DNA from: B69-G16 sp964501905
GTDB taxonomy: Archaea; Thermoproteota; Thermoprotei; Thermofilales; B69-G16
Reading direction: 5' to 3'
Assembly (NCBI GenBank): GCA_964501905.1
Contig: CAZCTW010000002.1
Coordinates: forward strand, 202,555 to 266,554
Length of the DNA stretch: 64,000 nucleotides
The first letter of the stretch is position 1, and each line of letters starts with the position of its first letter. The translations under genes were made by a program, and so were the position numbers. Below, piece by piece: positions 62,833 through 64,000 of this stretch. The notes below the pieces were generated by a model. The model had not been told where the DNA came from, made no database searches, and saw only the letters and a program-made list of their open reading frames with translations.

Positions 62833-64000
62833 TTATAATCCTATTAACATAATTGCCAAAAGTAAAATTCCCAAGAGTATGCCAATGATATTATGGTTGA
62901 GCATTCCCGTATGGGTTCTCCTGAATATGCGGCTAAATCCTACAATGAAAGCGGTGGCTACGTAGTTGAAGTTATCGATGACTTTTACCTCGATACCTTT
63001 GTATGCTTTTCTTCCAAGGGCAATCGTCGGGTTGACTATTAGCTTGTAATATGCCTTATTTAAGAACCATCTCTTGTAGAAGAAGTAATGTATGGACTTT
63101 AGAATTTCACTACCTGAGATTAGCTTTTCTGGATCTATTATCCTCTTCATGTACGTAATATAAGATAGTACAGCTCCCAGCGTTAAAGCTGTAATAGAGG
63201 AGATTAGCGTTATGAAGACAGCTTCTTCACCGCCTCCACTACCATGCACGTGAATATACTCTGACAGGTATTCATGGAATCTATGTTCGAGGAAGTCTTT
63301 TACAAAGAATCCGGAAACGCCTATGGCGATTGTTCCGAGTACAAGTAGTGCTACTGGGACTAGCATTACAGGCGGCGCCTCGTGTATGTGGTGTCCCTCC
63401 TTCTCTAATTCTCTAATATGTTCGCTTTCATGCCCGAAGAAAGTCAAACTTATCATTCTAATGCTGTAGAATGCTGTTAAAACAGCGGTTATCACGCCGA
63501 GTATGTATGGGAAGTATTGCTTAGAAACTAGCGTAGATTCTAAAACTAGGTCTTTACTCCAGAAGCCGCTAAAGAGCGGTACTCCCATAAGCGAGAGAGC
63601 TGCTAGAGTCATTAACGTAAACGTCTTCGGCATGTACTTCTTTAGCCCGCCGAAATCTCTTAGAAATCTAGACTCAACTGCGTGTAGAACCGCTCCGGCT
63701 GAGAGGAAGAGAGCCGCTTTGAATAACGCGTGACTCATGAGGTGGAATACTCCTCCTACATAGCCGACTATATATTCATGGGATAATCCGCCGGCGCCTA
63801 AAGCCATCATCATGTAGCCGAGTTGACTAACGGTTGAATACGCTAAGACTTTCTTCAGTTCAGTAGATACCATGGCTTGTGTAGCTGCCACGAATGCCGT
63901 GAGGGCGCCTATCCACATAACCATTGTGAAGAAGAAGGATATTTCTGGATATTTGAGAGACCAGGAGTAGACTATCGGAAAGAGCCTTGCTACTAAGTAT
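62833..64000 (-). CDS. NuoL-like antiporter subunit (partial)
   Basis: C-terminal 389 codons of a NuoL-type subunit; the 5' end lies beyond the window. The frame is open to the edge, so the Met at 63924 is internal. Marks: YLVARLFPIVYSWSLKYPE, LAYSTVSQLGYMM, SHALFKAALFLSAGA with the half-way Lys, and the long amphipathic C-terminal helix and final membrane segment. With NuoM it pumps H+ or Na+ in a complex-I-like enzyme; no NuoN lies downstream. Confidence 0.88.
   Translation of the reverse strand, partial: YLVARLFPIVYSWSLKYPEISFFFTMVMWIGALTAFVAATQAMVSTELKKVLAYSTVSQLGYMMMALGAGGLSHEYIVGYVGGVFHLMSHALFKAALFLSAGAVLHAVESRFLRDFGGLKKYMPKTFTLMTLAALSLMGVPLFSGFWSKDLVLESTLVSKQYFPYILGVITAVLTAFYSIRMISLTFFGHESEHIRELEKEGHHIHEAPPVMLVPVALLVLGTIAIGVSGFFVKDFLEHRFHEYLSEYIHVHGSGGGEEAVFITLISSITALTLGAVLSYITYMKRIIDPEKLISGSEILKSIHYFFYKRWFLNKAYYKLIVNPTIALGRKAYKGIEVKVIDNFNYVATAFIVGFSRIFRRTHTGMLNHNIIGILLGILLLAIMLIGL

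Noticed and set aside
1..64000. tRNA and rRNA genes
   Set aside because: I scanned spacers for T-loop and acceptor patterns and found none that fold convincingly; without a tool this is not exhaustive.

Overview
This window is a chromosomal segment of a TACK-type, probably (hyper)thermophilic archaeon. The evidence is a transcription factor B, two Alba chromatin proteins, an archaeal GluRS, an A-type ATP synthase, an archaeal lipoate system, TATA/BRE promoters, many GTG and TTG starts with strong Shine-Dalgarno motifs, and a crenactin-arcadin ('arcade') cytoskeleton cluster. That cluster is known from Thermoproteales, Korarchaeota and relatives. I cannot name the species. I see no rRNA, no tRNA I would defend, no insertion sequence and no CRISPR array. 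Two assembly gaps (100 N and 10 N) show this is a draft assembly.

0-12.7 kb: ferrous iron uptake (feoAB), Alba 1, a GH57 glycosidase, a SWIM zinc-finger protein, a Trm112-like protein, GluRS, an archaeal prepilin peptidase, a KaiC-like ATPase with an RHH regulator, and a lipoate block (two-part LplA ligase divergent from two radical-SAM lipoyl synthase-like genes). 12.7-18.3 kb: crenactin with an SMC-like zinc-hook ATPase (arcadin-4), a coiled-coil protein (arcadin-2 candidate) and small partners. 18.5-24.2 kb: a cation/Ca2+ exchanger, a ferritin-like cargo-type protein, TldD/TldE and an MFS transporter.

24.2-27.7 kb is compositionally extreme. To the left the + strand is A/C-rich, to the right it is G/T-rich, and the switch lies around a second alba gene (about 25.6-26.3 kb). 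It holds a truncated LysW-like ribbon and a broken HTH-phosphoribosyltransferase gene. This is what a replication origin would look like, and I regard it as the leading hypothesis.

27.8-38.4 kb looks like a nucleoside import and salvage region: a sugar isomerase-like protein, a phosphohexomutase, two uridine phosphorylases, a complete ECF transporter, a BtpA-like TIM barrel, a PfkB kinase and a TudS-like (DUF523) desulfidase. 38.6-46.6 kb is looser: a decayed GNAT acetyltransferase, two secreted proteins (one a C25 gingipain-like protease), a frameshifted membrane protein and an ATP-cone protein. 46.7-51 kb: nicotinamidase plus NAD synthetase, TFB, an MBL-fold hydrolase and a membrane-inserted phosphoesterase.

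51.2-61.1 kb encodes the A-type ATP synthase, with three oddities: the C subunit gene is inverted, there are two F-like subunits, and the I (a) subunit is enlarged by two in-frame tandem duplications, one of which contains the 100-N gap. 61.3-64 kb holds NuoM- and NuoL-type antiporter subunits of a complex-I-like enzyme, so proton or sodium pumping and ATP synthesis lie side by side.
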